In this document: piece after piece, positions 26,451 to 35,705 of the stretch
Position numbering within the stretch: the first letter of the stretch is position 1
Layout: each line of letters starts with the position of its first letter
Origin: Gammaproteobacteria bacterium
GTDB lineage: Bacteria > Pseudomonadota > Gammaproteobacteria > GCA-001735895
Direction: 5' to 3'
Length of the DNA: 64,000 nt
NCBI GenBank assembly: GCA_018669845.1
Contig: JABHSO010000025.1
Coordinates: 1 to 64,000, forward strand
Notes under the pieces: model-generated
Told to the model about the DNA's origin: nothing
Database searches by the model: none
Seen by the model: only the letters and a program-made list of their open reading frames with translations
Translations under genes and position numbers: made by a program

Positions 26451-28445
26451 ATGATAAGAAAACTTAAAAAAATCTTTATCAATATTACAGCTTTAACGAC
26501 TTTCATTGTTTTAACTGCCTGTATTTCATCTGATGATAAAGATGCTCAGGAATTTCAATATGATGCCCAGTTAAAATCCTTTAATAGCTGTGATGAACTT
26601 TCAACTTATTTGCTTGATACCGTTGATCAGGAACGTAGATTAATTGACTATTATGAATCTGATGTTGCTGTGCTGGGTGCTCCAGTAATTGAAGTTGATG
26701 CCGTTCAGGATAGTGCTTCCGGTGTTTTAGCTCCTTCCAGTGAATCCTCTAGTTCTATTGCAGATTATACCTCGACCAATAATCAGGTGACGGGTGTTGA
26801 TGAAGCAGATTTCATTAAAACAGAAGGTGATTTCACTTATATTGTAACTGGTGGTTTTTTTATCATTTTTGATACATGGCCTGCAGCTCAAAGTGAAGAA
26901 CTGGCTAGAGTTAAAATAGCAGGAAATACCGCAGATTTATTTGTCTATCAGGACGTGGCCTGGGTAGTCAGTAATGTGTACAACTATGATTATGATGTGA
27001 GCAATGCAGATAACCTGGTCAGCTTTGCTCCAAGATTGAATCGGCTAGTACATGTCAGTATGTTTGATATCTCTGATCGCAGTGTGCCCCTCTTGATAAG
27101 AGAAACAACGTTGGAAGGTTACTATGTGGATGCTCGAAGAATTGATAATCGTGTTCACATGGTCACTTCTGCAAACATTGATATTTATCCGTTGCTAGAA
27201 AATGAAACTCAGTTAGACATTGATGACTTATTGCCTGTGCTAACCGATAAGTTGTTTATTGCCGGTGAGACTATAACGAGCACAGAATTAATCAGTGACT
27301 GTGCTGATATTTATCGACCTGGAACCGCTAATGGAACAGGCACAATGTCGGTCCTTAGTTTTGATTTAAATGATCCTGAATCTGATATAAAACGACAGAC
27401 TATTATAAGTAATTCAGGAATGGTTTATGCTAATCAGCAACATTTATACCTGGCAACAAGTGAAGATAACTTTTGGGCCTGGTTACCTGTAATGGAGGGC
27501 GAAGAGACTCCAATACCCGGTACCACTTTTCATAAATTCAGTTTACTGAGTGATCCTGTTTATCTGGCCAGTGGGCGGGTGGATGGATACTTGATTAACC
27601 AATTTGCTATGGATGAGTACAATGACCTTTTGAGAGCGGTTACTACTGTTTCATCCTGGTGGAGTGATGAAGATCCTGTCAATAGCCTGTTCATCCTGGA
27701 GCAGTCAGGAGATCAGTTAATTGAAAGAAGTAAACTGACGGGATTGGGAAAGAAAGGTGAACGTATTTATGCTGCCAGATTCATCGGTGATAAAGGCTTT
27801 CTGGTGACCTTTCGGCAAATCGATCCTCTGTATACGCTTGATTTATCAAACCCCGATAACCCGCGTGTAGCCGGTGAGTTGGAAGTTCCAGGATTTTCGA
27901 CCTATTTACATCCATTGGAAGATGGGCTGCTATTAGCGATTGGGCGAGAAGTGGAAAGTAATTCAATGAAACTGAGCCTTTTTGATATCAGTGATTTCGA
28001 TAATCCCGCTCTGCTAGATTCTGAAATTATCGGCTTTGGCAGTTACTCAGAGGCAGAGTACAGCCATAAAGCTTTTACATTTTTTGCTAAGGATAAATTG
28101 CTGGCACTTCCAGTTACTCACTGGAGTAATATTTTTATCTCTGGCGGGTATTCTTATTCAGATGTTTTTAATGGTTTGAAATTGTATAAAGTTGATAGAG
28201 AAACTGGTTTTGAATTCTTTGGAGAAATCGATCATAGTAATTTTTATCGTGATGAGACTGAAAATTTCTGGTTTTATCCTGAAGCAGTTCGTCGAAGCTT
28301 TTTTGTTTCTGATACAGAAGAGAATAGTTTTCTATACTCTATTAGCAGTAGGGGAATGAAGGTAAATGCTGTTTTAGATTTGCAAACTGACCTGGCATCA
28401 TTGCCGCTTCCTGTTTATGAATGGGATACTTTTATATTGCAATAA
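26451..28445 (+). CDS. Lipoprotein with secreted beta-propeller domain (PF09826-like)
   Basis: The ATG at 26451 is chosen, because AAGGA lies 9 nt upstream; a GTG at 26445 is only 3 nt from it. The roughly 664-residue protein has a lipobox (VLTACISS) and then NNQVTGVDEADFIKTEGDFTYIV, the signature opening of the secreted beta-propeller family of PF09826. Later landmarks are LSFDLND, NQFAMDEYNDLLRAVTT, ARFIGDKGFLVTFRQIDPLY and EVPGFSTYLHPL. The family is widespread in bacteria and archaea, and its function is unknown. It may bind a cell-envelope ligand. A family A repeat follows the stop by 7 bp. Confidence 0.85.
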   Translation: MIRKLKKIFINITALTTFIVLTACISSDDKDAQEFQYDAQLKSFNSCDELSTYLLDTVDQERRLIDYYESDVAVLGAPVIEVDAVQDSASGVLAPSSESSSSIADYTSTNNQVTGVDEADFIKTEGDFTYIVTGGFFIIFDTWPAAQSEELARVKIAGNTADLFVYQDVAWVVSNVYNYDYDVSNADNLVSFAPRLNRLVHVSMFDISDRSVPLLIRETTLEGYYVDARRIDNRVHMVTSANIDIYPLLENETQLDIDDLLPVLTDKLFIAGETITSTELISDCADIYRPGTANGTGTMSVLSFDLNDPESDIKRQTIISNSGMVYANQQHLYLATSEDNFWAWLPVMEGEETPIPGTTFHKFSLLSDPVYLASGRVDGYLINQFAMDEYNDLLRAVTTVSSWWSDEDPVNSLFILEQSGDQLIERSKLTGLGKKGERIYAARFIGDKGFLVTFRQIDPLYTLDLSNPDNPRVAGELEVPGFSTYLHPLEDGLLLAIGREVESNSMKLSLFDISDFDNPALLDSEIIGFGSYSEAEYSHKAFTFFAKDKLLALPVTHWSNIFISGGYSYSDVFNGLKLYKVDRETGFEFFGEIDHSNFYRDETENFWFYPEAVRRSFFVSDTEENSFLYSISSRGMKVNAVLDLQTDLASLPLPVYEWDTFILQ

Positions 28446-28452
28446 TCTGGAT

Positions 28453-28602
28453 TTCACCACGAAGGCACGAAGAGCACGAAGTAAAAAATTTGAAATAAAG
28501 TTAAAAGCTATTTTTAGATTCTTGAAACTATAAACTGATTCCGGTGAAAATCGAAGGTATTACCAAAATAAATCTTCGTGCTCTTTGTGCCTTCGTGGTG
28601 AA
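28453..28602. repeat. Family A inverted repeat, copy 4 (well preserved)
   Basis: The left arm starts TTCACCACGAAGGCACGAAG and continues AGCACGAAG. The right arm (28574-28602) reads CTTCGTGCTCTTTGTGCCTT then CGTGGTGAA. About 28 of 29 positions pair. The spacer is about 90 bp. Confidence 0.85.
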
Positions 28603-28642
28603 TATCTTTTGACCTTTTAATTATGCTGAGTTGTTACGAAAA

Positions 28643-28969
28643 ATGTTACGTAAAATATTAATTTCAACTTCGATACTGTTGCTGTCTGGCTGCACAAATA
28701 GCAGTACCATCATCACAGGCACAGTCGCAGAAGAGATCGATTTCAACGACGTTGATGTGATTTACAATAAAAAACCTGATTGTGAATTTGATGTGATTGC
28801 ACACATCAAAATCCCTGGTGAATACTATAGCAGTGATGCATTAATCGATGGGTTTAGACAAAGGGCTGCGGTAATCGGTGCACCTGCTGTGCAAATAACT
28901 TACCTTCAGCATCAGGCAACAGGTGAGTTTTATGGATCAGCCAGGGCCATTCGTTGTACCAATAATTAG
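28643..28969 (+). CDS. Small lipoprotein of unknown function
   Basis: The 108-residue protein (ATG at 28643; a TTG at 28631 is possible) has a typical lipoprotein signal ending LLLSGCTNS. The mature part contains VDVIYNKKPDCEFDVIAHIK, FRQRAAVIGAPAVQITYLQ and FYGSARAIRC. The spacing of Cys residues and an A-x-x-x-G-A/D-A-V motif recall small periplasmic YbjQ- or Rcs-like folds with a beta-alpha-beta core, but I cannot name a family. It should be an envelope lipoprotein. It lies alone between two larger genes. Confidence 0.7.
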   Translation: MLRKILISTSILLLSGCTNSSTIITGTVAEEIDFNDVDVIYNKKPDCEFDVIAHIKIPGEYYSSDALIDGFRQRAAVIGAPAVQITYLQHQATGEFYGSARAIRCTNN

Positions 28970-29067
28970 TGCCCTGTTTGATAAGCCTGATACTACCCGT
29001 TTATTTTATTTTTTACTCTGCGGTTGTTTAAGGTTAAGCTGCGTCAAATTATAAAAAAAACATCCTG

Positions 29068-30543
29068 ATGTTCTCATTCTCAGCACAATATTCTGATGGT
29101 GAAAATAGCTATAAACTAATTGCCGCTTTATTTCTTCGCCTACTGGCACTTATATATTTTATAGCTTTTTTTACGCTGACTTTTCAAATTACCGGCCTGG
29201 CTGGTGAAGACGGTATATTGCCGTTAAGTCCCTGGTTAAATTACTTGTTGAATGACCTTGGGGGTACTGCCTTTCTCCACTTCCCGATGCTGTTCTGGTT
29301 TGATCAGAGTAATACCTTTCTACAATCTGCTGCCTGGGCGGGTTGTGTTTTTTCAGCTTTATTATTTCTTAATATCTGGCCTAGAATTAACCTGATTCTA
29401 TTATTTATTTTTTATCTGTCGCTGGTTACTGCTGGCCAGACCTTTATGAATTTTCAGTGGGATGGCTTGTTGCTAGAAGCTGGTTTTCTGGCAATATTTC
29501 TAAGGCCTGATTCAAAGATAATGATCTTTTTGTTCCGCTGGTTATTATTCAGATTACGCTTTATGTCTGGTATTTCTAAATTTGCCATGGGTGATCCTTC
29601 CTGGCTGGGCATGACAGCATTAATTTTTTACTTTGAAACACAGCCTTTACCTCATGTGGGTGCCTGGTTTTTCCATAATTTACCAGAAATCCTACTGCTT
29701 ACAGCTACAGTTCTGGTATTGATTGTTGAAATTATTGTGCCCTTCATGATGTTTTTGCCACGAAAATATCGCCTGATAGCTGCATGGGTCACACTTGGTT
29801 TACAGCTGCTTATTTTATTTTCTAGCAATCATAACTGGTTTAACTTTTTGAGCATTGCACTTTGTTTATTCCTGTTTGATGACAAGGCGGTTCGACGAAT
29901 AATTACCGGTGGCTTAGAGCGATGGTTAACCATGAGCTGGTCAAAAAGACTGGTAAATAGACCAACAGTATTATCAGCCTATACATGTTATATGCTGGCA
30001 ATAGTATTGGTGACAGGTGGGTTACTCAGTATTCATCGGTTAGCCACTAATCAAAGTCTGGGTAAATTTGCCGATGGATCTATTGATTTGTTGCAGCAGT
30101 GGCATATTGTGAATGCTTACCATGTCTTTCCAACCATGACGACCCGTCAGATAGAGTTGAAAATTGAAGGTTCAATTGACGGCATTGATTGGAAGGAGTA
30201 TGAATTTGTGTATCGCCCGAACGAGCTTTCTACTCGACCTGCTATCGTTTTGCCGCATCATCCCCGGCTGGACTGGATGATGTGGTTTGTGCCTTTTCAT
30301 CCCAGATTTTTGCCCTGGTTTGATTCTTTTCTGATCGCTTTACTGGACAATTCTGCAGATGTGACGGCTATGCTGAAACATAATCCCTTTAAAGATCAGG
30401 CTCCTAATTTTATTCGAGTGAATAGCTGGCACTATGAATTTACAACGCCTGAGGAAAGAGAGTTGACAGGGAATTGGTGGAAGCGAACTTACCTGGGGCC
30501 TTTTGACCCTTTGCCCGGTAAGTTCAGATTAAATAAACTGTAA
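29068..30543 (+). CDS. Lipase maturation factor-family membrane protein
   Basis: The 491-residue protein has about eight membrane segments and the signature stretches of the lipase maturation factor family: FMNFQWDGLLLEAGFLAIFL, LRFMSGISKFAMGDPSWLGM, ALIFYFETQPLPHVGAWF, and a C-terminal VLPHHPRLDWMMWF and ALLDNSADVTAMLKHNPF. In animals these proteins help lipases fold in the endoplasmic reticulum. Bacterial homologues are inner-membrane proteins of unknown role. No lipase gene is nearby. A short GC-rich family B hairpin directly abuts the stop. Confidence 0.85.
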   Translation: MFSFSAQYSDGENSYKLIAALFLRLLALIYFIAFFTLTFQITGLAGEDGILPLSPWLNYLLNDLGGTAFLHFPMLFWFDQSNTFLQSAAWAGCVFSALLFLNIWPRINLILLFIFYLSLVTAGQTFMNFQWDGLLLEAGFLAIFLRPDSKIMIFLFRWLLFRLRFMSGISKFAMGDPSWLGMTALIFYFETQPLPHVGAWFFHNLPEILLLTATVLVLIVEIIVPFMMFLPRKYRLIAAWVTLGLQLLILFSSNHNWFNFLSIALCLFLFDDKAVRRIITGGLERWLTMSWSKRLVNRPTVLSAYTCYMLAIVLVTGGLLSIHRLATNQSLGKFADGSIDLLQQWHIVNAYHVFPTMTTRQIELKIEGSIDGIDWKEYEFVYRPNELSTRPAIVLPHHPRLDWMMWFVPFHPRFLPWFDSFLIALLDNSADVTAMLKHNPFKDQAPNFIRVNSWHYEFTTPEERELTGNWWKRTYLGPFDPLPGKFRLNKL

Positions 30544-30560
30544 GGTGCGCAGAGCGCACC
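30544..30560. repeat. Family B fragment, copy 2
   Basis: GGTGCGC-AGA-GCGCACC is a perfect 7-bp hairpin beginning right after the stop codon of the lipase maturation factor-family gene. Its sequence matches the outer arm of family B, reduced to the tip. Confidence 0.6.
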
Positions 30561-30563
30561 ATG

Positions 30564-30674
30564 TTACGAATTGATATCGCTTTCTTCGCTTAATTCAGTT
30601 TCTGAATCATCCTTTGGTTCAAGGATTTTTTGTTTATCTTCTTCTGTAAGAATGATGGTTTCATCTTCACACAT
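30564..30674 (-). CDS. Acidic 36-residue ORF downstream of the unknown 386-aa gene
   Basis: The ORF reads ATG at 30674 to TAA at 30564 (36 residues) on the same strand as, and 27 nt after, the unknown gene at 30702-31862. The peptide is very acidic (MCEDETIILTEEDK, then KDDSETELSEESD) with only three Lys residues. The upstream GGTG is a weak ribosome site. It is either a real small protein co-expressed with the 386-residue protein or a chance frame. No homology is recognised. Confidence 0.4.
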   Translation of the reverse strand: MCEDETIILTEEDKQKILEPKDDSETELSEESDINS

Positions 30675-30701
30675 AATAACACCTATTAATTTATTATTAT
30701 T

Positions 30702-31862
30702 CTAACCTGGCCAATAGTCAGTCTTTATAGCTTCTCCAAGATCAGCATCTATCAATCTCTGTCTTACTTCAAGTAGTTTCTCAATGAGTAAAGGTTCAGC
30801 TTTTTCATAAGCATCTACATCGGGTGCACGTCTTACGACTACACCCAGTAATTCAGTGATTGCATTACCGATAGAATTTTGACTTATTGTCACAACCCAT
30901 TTACCTGCATCATTTCTATAAATGAGTTGCTTAAAAGCAGGTTGCCAGCGAATAGAGTTTGCGTATTTTGCATCTTTGATACACTGATCTCTAACGATTT
31001 TGGCGGTGCTTAGAAAGTCATTATTAAATAATAATTTTTCGATTACCTGATCTTTAAAATAGATGTCTCTTGGTATATCACCATTTCGAGTTGAAACCTG
31101 AGTAAAAAATGTACGGTAAAAATCAATGAAACCTTTTAAAATCATGTCGTATTCTTTCCAGAAACTCACTTCTTTAATGGCATCGATTCCACCTTCTATT
31201 TCCCAGCAGGGTAAGCCCTGTGGATAACCAGTGAGCTTTAATTGTGATGAATCTCCAATAACAGGTTTTAAAATGTTGAAATCAAGGGTTTCAAAAAAGG
31301 CACAATAAGCTTCATGCATATAACTTTGAAAAAGACTGTGCTGACCACCATCGGTTAAATTGGGATTATTTTTATCAGCAACTTCTGCATCACGTAATTG
31401 TTGTTTATCGAATACGATGAAATGATTGTGCAACATACGAATACTGGGAACACCGGGTGATGTCATTGGCCAGGTGGCATCCAGACTTGCTTCTCCACAT
31501 AATATTAGATGATTTTCAGGATTTGGAAATGACTCCTCCATGTATTCAATCAATATCTGGTTCATTCGATTCCACACATTACGAACCTTTTCCGGAACCT
31601 GAGTTCTTCTAACAGGGCGACCTAAAGGGTCAAGAATACATTTTGAAGTATTGTAAATAATGGAAGTATCGAATACATTGGAGTGTCCCAGTGCTTTCCG
31701 GTACATCAATAGATTTTCAGCATTTTGTAGCAGGCCGTTGTTATGCTCAAGATCGTTTAAATTTTCTGTGCTATTGAAAAATTCATTTGGTTTCATTCCT
31801 TCGGGTACATCAAGAGGAATAGGGCGGAAAGGAGTTGTGATTTCTCTAGGTCCGATTGTCAT
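30702..31862 (-). CDS. Unrecognised 386-residue soluble protein
   Basis: I do not recognise the family. The protein has no signal peptide or membrane segment. Visible motifs are RPIPLDVPEGMKPNEFFNS, NHLILCGEASLDATW, VPSIRMLHNHFIVFDK (with an H-N-H pair), GGQHSLFQSYMHEAYCAFFE and YPQGLPCWEIEGG. Conserved-looking His, Cys, Glu and Trp residues suggest an enzyme or a metal-binding protein. The tail is charged. It has a small acidic ORF behind it on the same strand and is divergent from the EamA transporter gene, 93 bp away. Confidence 0.7.
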   Translation of the reverse strand: MTIGPREITTPFRPIPLDVPEGMKPNEFFNSTENLNDLEHNNGLLQNAENLLMYRKALGHSNVFDTSIIYNTSKCILDPLGRPVRRTQVPEKVRNVWNRMNQILIEYMEESFPNPENHLILCGEASLDATWPMTSPGVPSIRMLHNHFIVFDKQQLRDAEVADKNNPNLTDGGQHSLFQSYMHEAYCAFFETLDFNILKPVIGDSSQLKLTGYPQGLPCWEIEGGIDAIKEVSFWKEYDMILKGFIDFYRTFFTQVSTRNGDIPRDIYFKDQVIEKLLFNNDFLSTAKIVRDQCIKDAKYANSIRWQPAFKQLIYRNDAGKWVVTISQNSIGNAITELLGVVVRRAPDVDAYEKAEPLLIEKLLEVRQRLIDADLGEAIKTDYWPG

Positions 31863-31955
31863 GTTGGTCTCAATATAAATTTGTTAGACGTAAGAATACA
31901 TGATTTATGGAGACTTTAGGCTTCAAAAAAATATAGCTTATTACTTAATAGATGT

Positions 31956-32834
31956 ATGTTAATGAAAAAATCTGAAAATATTCTTTCAGCCAATTCAAAA
32001 GGTATATTACTGGCGAGTATCGGTATCCTGATACTCAGTCCTGATAGTTTACTCATCCGCCTGATTGATATCGATTTATGGACATTGATGTTTTTACGTG
32101 GGTTGTTCATGGGAGTAACGCTCTTTCTACTGAATTTTTTAATCAATAAAAAAGACTCTATTCAACAATATGTAAAACTGGATCGATTTGCCTGGGGCAT
32201 TATTGTGCTGATGACGATAAGCTCTTTTTTCTTTGTGTCGGCTATTCAAACTACGTCTGTTGCGCATACATTAATAATTGTTGGAGCCGCTCCTGTCGTG
32301 GCAGCAATATTGGGTTTAATCTTCTTACGAGAAAAAGTTTCTACAGCTACCTGGATCACCATAATGGTTGTAGTAATCGGTCTGATATTCGTGGTTTATG
32401 ATGACCAGCAAAGCAGCTTGTTGGGGGATATGTACGCACTGGCTGCCTGCTTGTTGTGGTCCACAAATTTTATCCTTGCCAGATTGACCCGAATGAAAAA
32501 TATGCTTTCAGCAATGAGTGTGAGCGGATTTTTAATGGCTTTATGCAGTTTTCCTCTGGCTAATTTGAGTATTATCAGTTTTGAACAAATTATGCTGGGC
32601 TTGTTACTGGGACTGCTGGTTGGTGTTGCATTTTCCTTAATTACCCTGGCACCACGATTTATTCCTGCAGCTGAAGTCGCTGTTTTTATGCCATTGGAAT
32701 CTGTATTCGGGTCGTTACTGGTGTGGTGGTTCCTCGGGGAATACCCGGGTTTGATTTCATTATCAGCAGGACTGGTTATTATCGGGGCTATTATGCTCAA
32801 TAGTTATTTTCAAATTATTAAATCTTCGAAATGA
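31956..32834 (+). CDS. EamA-family (DMT) transporter
   Basis: The 292-residue protein has ten predicted membrane helices in two five-helix halves, with the EamA-typical first helix (GILLASIGILILSPDSLLIR), a TTSVAHTLIIVGAAPVVAAI segment, FLREKVS and WSTNFILARL, and AAEVAVFMPLESVFGSLLVW followed by EYPG in the second half. Members of this drug/metabolite transporter superfamily export amino acids, nucleosides or other small metabolites. The substrate is unknown. The ATG at 31956 or 31962 may be used; both lack a strong ribosome site. It lies 56 bp before fumC. Confidence 0.85.
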   Translation: MLMKKSENILSANSKGILLASIGILILSPDSLLIRLIDIDLWTLMFLRGLFMGVTLFLLNFLINKKDSIQQYVKLDRFAWGIIVLMTISSFFFVSAIQTTSVAHTLIIVGAAPVVAAILGLIFLREKVSTATWITIMVVVIGLIFVVYDDQQSSLLGDMYALAACLLWSTNFILARLTRMKNMLSAMSVSGFLMALCSFPLANLSIISFEQIMLGLLLGLLVGVAFSLITLAPRFIPAAEVAVFMPLESVFGSLLVWWFLGEYPGLISLSAGLVIIGAIMLNSYFQIIKSSK

Positions 32835-32890
32835 TATGTCGTCATGTGGTATATTTTAGTCAGTAAAATAGCCATTATTCGAGAAAGATT

Positions 32891-34270
32891 ATGTCGCAAC
32901 AATTTCGTACAGAAAAAGACAGCATGGGTGAACTTCAGGTTCCAGAAGAAGCCCTTTACCGTGCTCAAACTCAGCGGGCAGTTAATAATTTCCCTATTAG
33001 CGGAATTCCAATACCCCGGCAGGTTATTCGAGCTTTAGGACTGGTTAAAATTGCCTGTGCCCGCAGCAATTTTCAGCTGGGTGATCTCGATGATGATCTT
33101 GCAAAAGCTATTGAAAAAGCAGCAAATAAAGTGGTTAGCGGTGATGTTGATGAGCACTTTCCGATAGACATTTTTCAAACCGGTTCTGGCACCAGTAGTA
33201 ACATGAATACCAATGAAGTCATTTCAACTCTGGCGAGTGATGGTGATTTTAAAGTGCACCCGAATGACCATGTCAATATGGGGCAAAGTTCTAATGATGT
33301 ATTCCCTTCTGCAATTCATGTTAGTGCCTGTCTGGCAATTCATGAACAGTTGATACCTGCACTGGCTCATCTGGAAAAAACGTTGAATGATAAAGCAGAA
33401 GAGCTTAAAGACGTTGTCACAACCGGTCGTACTCACTTAATGGATGCCATGCCTATTACACTCGGGCAGGAGTTAGGAGGTTGGTCAACACAGATTAAAA
33501 TGGGTTTATATCGAGTTCAGTCGAGTTTAACCCGCTTGCAAAAATTACCACAGGGTGGAACCGCTGTTGGTACGGGAATCAATGCTCATGAAGATTTTGC
33601 AGAAAAAGTGTGTGCTGAGCTGGCTTCATTAACCGGGGTACGATTTGCCCCCAAGGAAAACTTCTTTGAAGGTTTGAGTGCTCAGGATGCAGCTGTAGAA
33701 ATGAGCGGACAATTAAAAACCGTAGCCGTTTCGATGATGAAAATTTCCAATGATTTACGCTGGATGAATTCAGGGCCTCTTGCTGGAATTGGTGAAATTG
33801 CTTTACCAGCTTTGCAACCGGGAAGTTCAATCATGCCGGGAAAGGTAAACCCGGTAATTCCTGAAGCAGTCACTATGGTGTGTGCTCAGGTAATCGGAAA
33901 CGATACGACAATCACCATTGGTGGTCAGTCGGGTAATTTTCAACTAAATGTAATGCTACCAGTGATTGCCCATAATTTGATCCAAAGTATCGAACTGTTA
34001 GCGAATGCTGCACGAGTTCTGGCCGATAAAGCCATCGATGGTTTTACGGTGAATCATGACAACATCAATAAAGCATTATCAGCTAATCCGATTCTGGTCA
34101 CGGCGTTAAATCCGGTTATTGGTTATGAACTAGGGGCCAAGATTGCAAAAACAGCTTACGCTGAAAAAAGACCAGTACTGGATGTTGCCAAAGAACTGTG
34201 TGATTTATCTGAAGATGAGCTAAAGAAACTGTTAGATCCTGCAAAAATGACTCAAGGTGGTATTGGCTAG
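32891..34270 (+). CDS. fumC: Class II fumarate hydratase
   Basis: The 459-residue protein is full length for FumC: GSGTSSNMNTNEV, HVNMGQSSNDVFPSAIHV, TTGRTHLMDAMPITLGQELG, and the family signature GSSIMPGKVNPVIPEA containing the catalytic serine loop. It interconverts fumarate and malate in the TCA cycle without an iron-sulfur cluster, so it is oxygen-stable. A ribosome site (GAGAAAG) precedes the ATG. A family B hairpin lies 26 bp after the stop. Confidence 0.95.
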   Translation: MSQQFRTEKDSMGELQVPEEALYRAQTQRAVNNFPISGIPIPRQVIRALGLVKIACARSNFQLGDLDDDLAKAIEKAANKVVSGDVDEHFPIDIFQTGSGTSSNMNTNEVISTLASDGDFKVHPNDHVNMGQSSNDVFPSAIHVSACLAIHEQLIPALAHLEKTLNDKAEELKDVVTTGRTHLMDAMPITLGQELGGWSTQIKMGLYRVQSSLTRLQKLPQGGTAVGTGINAHEDFAEKVCAELASLTGVRFAPKENFFEGLSAQDAAVEMSGQLKTVAVSMMKISNDLRWMNSGPLAGIGEIALPALQPGSSIMPGKVNPVIPEAVTMVCAQVIGNDTTITIGGQSGNFQLNVMLPVIAHNLIQSIELLANAARVLADKAIDGFTVNHDNINKALSANPILVTALNPVIGYELGAKIAKTAYAEKRPVLDVAKELCDLSEDELKKLLDPAKMTQGGIG

Positions 34271-34296
34271 TCACCGTAAAGTATGCGTTGATGTAA

Positions 34297-34321
34297 GTAG
34301 GGTGCGCACGACACACCCTAC
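34297..34321. repeat. Family B fragment, copy 3
   Basis: GTAGGGTG and CACCCTAC are perfect 8-bp arms around CGCACGACA. This is the inner portion of family B. It lies between fumC and the DUF1415 gene and may form a hairpin in the transcript. Confidence 0.65.
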
Positions 34322-34339
34322 GGTTAAAGTCTTTAAACT

Positions 34340-34882
34340 ATGAAAAAAGAAAATCAAGTTATTGTCGATTCAGTTATAAGCTGGTTTGAAAAAGCTGTTC
34401 TGGGTTTAAACCTATGCCCCTTTGCTGCAAAACCCTATCGGCTTGGGGCTATTCGTTTTGAGTTATCTAAAGCTACCGATGATGAATCCTGTCTGGTAGA
34501 CCTATTATTAAATCTGAACTTACTCGATGATCAAACCGATATTGAAACAATGGTTCTCATCATTCCTAATCATTTCAAACTATTTTCTGATTATAACCAG
34601 TTTTTAGATCTGGCTGATGCGTTAATTGAACAGCAAGGCTGGGATGGGATTTATCAGATAGCGAGTTTTCATCCTGACTATGTGTTTGCAAATAATGATG
34701 AAAATGATCGATCAAACTGGACGAATCGTTCACCTTATCCATTGCTGCATTTAATTCGAGAAACATCAATTAATAATGCAGTTGAATCTCATCCTGATAT
34801 AAATGCGATTCCACAGCGTAATGTTGAGCTCTTAAGATCTTTGAGTGAAGATAAATTAAAAGAAATTTTTGGAGATCACTAA
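34340..34882 (+). CDS. DUF1415-family protein
   Basis: The 180-residue protein matches the DUF1415 family, with SWFEKAVLGLNLCPFAAKPY near the N-terminus, WDGIYQIASFHPDYVF and NRSPYPLLHLIRE in the second half, and a C-terminal NVELLRSL. The conserved Cys in NLCPFA and the His in ASFHPDYVF are candidates for a catalytic or metal site, but no function is known. The family is common in gammaproteobacteria. It follows fumC on the same strand; whether they share a transcript depends on the family B hairpin between them. Confidence 0.85.
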   Translation: MKKENQVIVDSVISWFEKAVLGLNLCPFAAKPYRLGAIRFELSKATDDESCLVDLLLNLNLLDDQTDIETMVLIIPNHFKLFSDYNQFLDLADALIEQQGWDGIYQIASFHPDYVFANNDENDRSNWTNRSPYPLLHLIRETSINNAVESHPDINAIPQRNVELLRSLSEDKLKEIFGDH

Positions 34883-34920
34883 TTAAAAATGCCGTGCAAG
34901 CTGTGCTCTACCAGCTACTT

Positions 34921-35412
34921 CTACTTTATTTGTTCATCTATATATCTGGCGGCATCTTCTAATTCACTTTGATTGAATACCCGGATACCATTTTGTTGTA
35001 ACAGGGCGGCTGTTACACCTGCACCTTCACGTAATTGATTGTTAAATGATCCATCATAGATCAGTTTATTTCCACAGGAAGGACTGCGTTTTGATAATAT
35101 TGCTATAGTTATATTATGCTTTTCACACAGTGAAAGAGCCTGTTGAGCGCCACTGAGAAATTCATCAGTTACATTATTTCCCGCTTTATCGACTACTGTT
35201 GCTGAACCCGCCAGAACATTATTTCCATCACCCCCAATAATCTCGGCAGCTATTCTTGGTACTGGAAGCCCGCCTGAAACTTCCGGGCAAAATGACATGA
35301 CTCTATTGTTTTCGATCCAGCTGTTTAGCAATTTATTTTCTATGTGCTTATTTTTACCATCGTATCTTACGAGTTCTCCCAACAGGCAGGAGCTGACTAA
35401 TATTTTTTGCAT
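34921..35412 (-). CDS. DUF523-family protein
   Basis: The 163-residue protein matches DUF523: ILVSSCLLGELVRYDGKNK, MSFCPEVSGGLPVPRIAAEI, SGAQQALSLCEKHNI, AILSKRSPSCGNKLIYDGSF and GAGVTAALLQQNGI. The four conserved Cys residues (SSC, SFCPE, SLCEK, PSCG) suggest a metal- or cluster-binding site. Homologues are often fused or adjacent to YbgA-like domains linked to DNA repair; neither occurs here. Convergent with the DUF1415 gene; the reading frame is complete. Confidence 0.85.
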   Translation of the reverse strand: MQKILVSSCLLGELVRYDGKNKHIENKLLNSWIENNRVMSFCPEVSGGLPVPRIAAEIIGGDGNNVLAGSATVVDKAGNNVTDEFLSGAQQALSLCEKHNITIAILSKRSPSCGNKLIYDGSFNNQLREGAGVTAALLQQNGIRVFNQSELEDAARYIDEQIK

Positions 35413-35705
35413 AGATCGTTTAACCTTTTAGAAGGTCAATATCTGGCAGATTAAGTTGAACCTGCTGCCAGCTATCATAAAGAAAGAATATCAGCCATTG
35501 ATTTAACATGACTATTTTTCCAGTTGATAATAGTTGATGATTCTAAATATTTATTCATATGCAAATTATAGGGTATGAAATTTAATCACAATAATTTCGA
35601 AAATGAATAGCTGTATTTATTATGGATAAAAATGAGTTTATTGTTATACACTCTTTACATATTATAAAAAATACTTAATTAATTCATGTTTAGCTGTTTA
35701 TCAGC

